Source of the DNA: Pelomyxa schiedti
Lineage: Eukaryota > Evosea > Pelobiontida > Pelomyxidae
DNA: 43,469 bases
Direction: 5' to 3'
Assembly (NCBI GenBank): GCA_020536535.1
Contig: JAHLWZ010000601.1
Span: 31,525-74,993, forward strand
This document shows, piece after piece, positions 41,564 to 43,469 of this stretch (position 1 is the stretch's first letter; every line of letters begins with the position of its first letter). A model generated the notes under the pieces. The model saw only the letters and a program-made list of their open reading frames with translations, did no database searches and had not been told where the DNA came from. A program made the position numbers and the translations under genes.

Positions 41564-42401
41564 CTACGATATGGGAAAAAAAAGAGTGCAGAAAGTGTTA
41601 GTGCAGGTACGGGTCTTGGTGGATGAAAGTGCAGATGAAGTAGAGACCTCAATTTGAGGTGACTGAATGGAGAGTGTACGATTGATGGTTGATTGAGCGT
41701 TAGGGTGAGAGGGGATACGGTTTACCCGTTTGTTGATGACATAGTGCCTAGCGCAAATGGTTATGCTGCGGGAGTGCCTGATAAGAGGCAACCATCTGGA
41801 TACATGCCGGAAGTTTCGTATTGTAAGGCAAGCAAGGTCTATTTTCAAAGTAAGTGATATACATCCCGAATTGTGGTAACGGAGATTACCAAATGGCAAC
41901 AGCAGAGCCAAGTCTCTATTTGGTTCCCACTGCATGTTTATGGTTACAAGAATGTATATTTTGGGATACAACAGCCAAACCTTTGTGTTCAGTGTGTCAA
42001 TGTTCACCGTTAGTTTCAGAACTGATACATTGAACTTTGGCAAGAATACTCTTGCTTGTTTGGGAGAGACCCTGCAATATCCCAGTGAACAATAAAGTAA
42101 CCTTTCATGTCACAGGTATTCATCGTAACTTAGCAAGGTCTAAAAGCAGAGTCTTCTGTGCCTTCCACACTCGTTCTCTCCAACTAGTGCAAACAAGCTG
42201 CAACCTAAAAAAGCAGTTAGAAACAATGTTTCCTAAAAATATTATAAAATACACAAGTCGACTGCACAAAATCCATACAAATAAAGCATACCGGCACAGT
42301 AATGCGAGTGGATCAGCACTGCAACCAGCTACTACGAACACAAACACCCTTTCGAGTACACCATAATCCACAAGGGTGCTGCATTGCACCCCCTTTTCCA
42401 T
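41564..42401 (-). CDS. F-box protein
   Basis: ATG at 42401 (MEKGVQCSTLVDYGVLERVF). After splicing an intron of about 83 nt the N-terminus reads LERVFVFVVAGCSADPLALL then CRLQLVCTSWRERVWKAQKT, the F-box pattern with the conserved 'vC..Wr'. A second intron of about 56 nt leads to LPKFNVSVLKLTVNIDTLNT, VWLLYPKIYILVTIN and a S/T-rich C-terminus ending FCTLFFPIS with TAG at 41564. Total about 260 residues. F-box proteins bring substrates to SCF ubiquitin ligases through SKP1; the region after the F-box has no recognisable repeat, so the substrate is unknown. The gene converges on C9orf72 (248 nt between stops). GTG at 42464 is an alternative upstream in-frame start. Confidence 0.72.
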
Positions 42402-43424
42402 GCCTGACGCCCTCGCCAACAATAATTTCTCTTGCAAATCCAAAAGAGGCCTATGACTAGGCACATTTTAGAAAGAAAAAAAACCGTTGGCTGTGGAAAC
42501 ACTGGATGAGTTCATCGTATAATGACTTCACAACACCACTCTATAAGATCACGTGAATCAGTTCTTCAGTTGGCCTGCCACAGACACGTTTTCAAAAACA
42601 CTTTAACAGCTACAAATTCGACTCAACGGCTGAGAGACATCATTAATTCGATGTTGTTACCACACTCATGCCCGTTATCGCAGTGCTTGGTTGTGGCACA
42701 TCTTTGATTATTGTTTGTTCATCCCGGACATGTGCTGGGATGAACCACAGGTGAGCTCGATCTGTTGCTGGTTTCTGTGGCTGAATCCCACTGCTAACCC
42801 TCTGAGGACTGAGAAGTGTTCAACTTGGGGATTTGGGGTTTTTTTTCTTTCACCCCAAAATTTTTTATCCTTCTTGGTTTGAAAGAAAGAAAATAAAAAA
42901 AAAAAAAACAAAAAAGGTTCACACAGCGTGCGCGGTCGTTAACTGATTTCAATTACCCAGCAGCAAAGACATTTTCAGTGCACCGAAGTAGGTAGGGGAA
43001 TGAAGTCTTCAACGGGAGCCCCATCGCCACGACAAGTTTTTAGGTGCTTGCTCCTGAGTACTGTTCGTTGACCCTTTGCTGTACCCTTCTATGAGCAGTC
43101 TCTGTCTGTTGAAGAAAAACGACGACTTAGGTTCATGGTGAAGGATACCACTTGACGAATCTGGGAAGGACAAAGGACAAAACAAGCCAACAGGCCTGTT
43201 CCTCCGAGTCGATAGGGTGGATGAATCGAACCCAAATGCTTCTCGTAATCCCACCGGCGCGCACACTTTTTGGACCAACAGAATTCCCTTACGCAAGGCT
43301 GAGAACAGATTTGTCATATCGTTCAACTACTTCTGAACTCCTTTCCCTCAGCTACTTGAAACTAGGCTGCGCAACTTGCCGATCGTTTGTTCAAGAAGGG
43401 GGCACTGTTTTTTCTTTGTTTACC

Positions 43425-43426
<2 letters not shown>
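42402..43426. other. No gene recognised at the right edge
   Basis: Short frames occur on both strands; the longest (reverse, 43009-43326, 105 codons) has no family motif. A run of about 16 A lies at 42892-42908. The part from 42402 to about 42550 is the likely promoter of the F-box gene. I see no RNA gene. Confidence 0.4.

Positions 43427-43469
<43 letters not shown>
43427..43469 (+). repeat. Terminal poly(A) run, 43 nt
   Basis: The window ends in 43 uninterrupted A. No AATAAA lies in the 30 nt before it. It may be a homopolymer that broke the assembly, or the tail of a retroposed copy. Confidence 0.9.

Noticed and set aside
43009-43326. Reverse ORF of 105 codons
   Set aside because: No family motif, no splice partners and no supporting context.

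Overview
The window is a nuclear scaffold piece from an intron-rich unicellular eukaryote. Genes are closely packed on both strands and most introns are very short: reconstructed cases run from 25 to about 130 nt, typically 40-50, with GT-AG ends and often a CTAAC-like branch site. The gene set (PAK kinase with a CRIB motif, PH-RhoGAP protein, F-box protein, C9orf72, arrays of TRAF-type zinc fingers) suits an amoeboid protist such as an amoebozoan, but nothing here fixes the species. TAA, TAG and TGA all end recognisable genes, so the standard code is used. All multi-exon models were spliced by hand from the sequence, keeping frame and family motifs; none has transcript support.

Layout. 1-8.2 kb is accessory: an unrecognised gene open at the left edge, a reverse-strand gene with a ParB-like DGNHR motif and a Q/P/E-rich tail, two hairpin-forming inverted repeats, an intron-containing piggyBac-like transposase and a decayed Ty3/gypsy reverse transcriptase. 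8.2-15.5 kb, reverse strand, holds two very large ORFs (a TRAF-type zinc-finger array, and an unrecognised beta-rich-looking protein) that one 47-nt intron would join. A 100-N assembly gap at 16088-16187 is followed by the end of a second copy of the first gene.

16.9-20.5 kb is the most unusual part: one forward gene, here modelled with 34 exons, encoding ankyrin repeat, SAM-like segment and a caspase-like domain whose catalytic His and Cys positions are Asn and Tyr. Eighteen of its exons are a single codon, sixteen of them consecutive (17567-18782), each framed as AG|NNN|GT. The spliced frame stays open from the ATG to the stop.

20.6-43.4 kb: PAK-like kinase (-), bacterial-type GH38 alpha-mannosidase (+), ribosomal protein uL23 with a histone-H1-like N-terminus (-), a PH-RhoGAP-PP2C fusion with a WW domain inside the phosphatase domain (-), a PLP-transferase-fold protein ending in a CaaX box (+), an archaemetzincin (-), a C9orf72 orthologue with a long proline-rich N-terminus (+) and an F-box protein (-). 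The scaffold ends in 43 A residues. PAK, the RhoGAP-phosphatase and C9orf72 all belong to small-GTPase signalling, but neighbours in such a genome need not act together.
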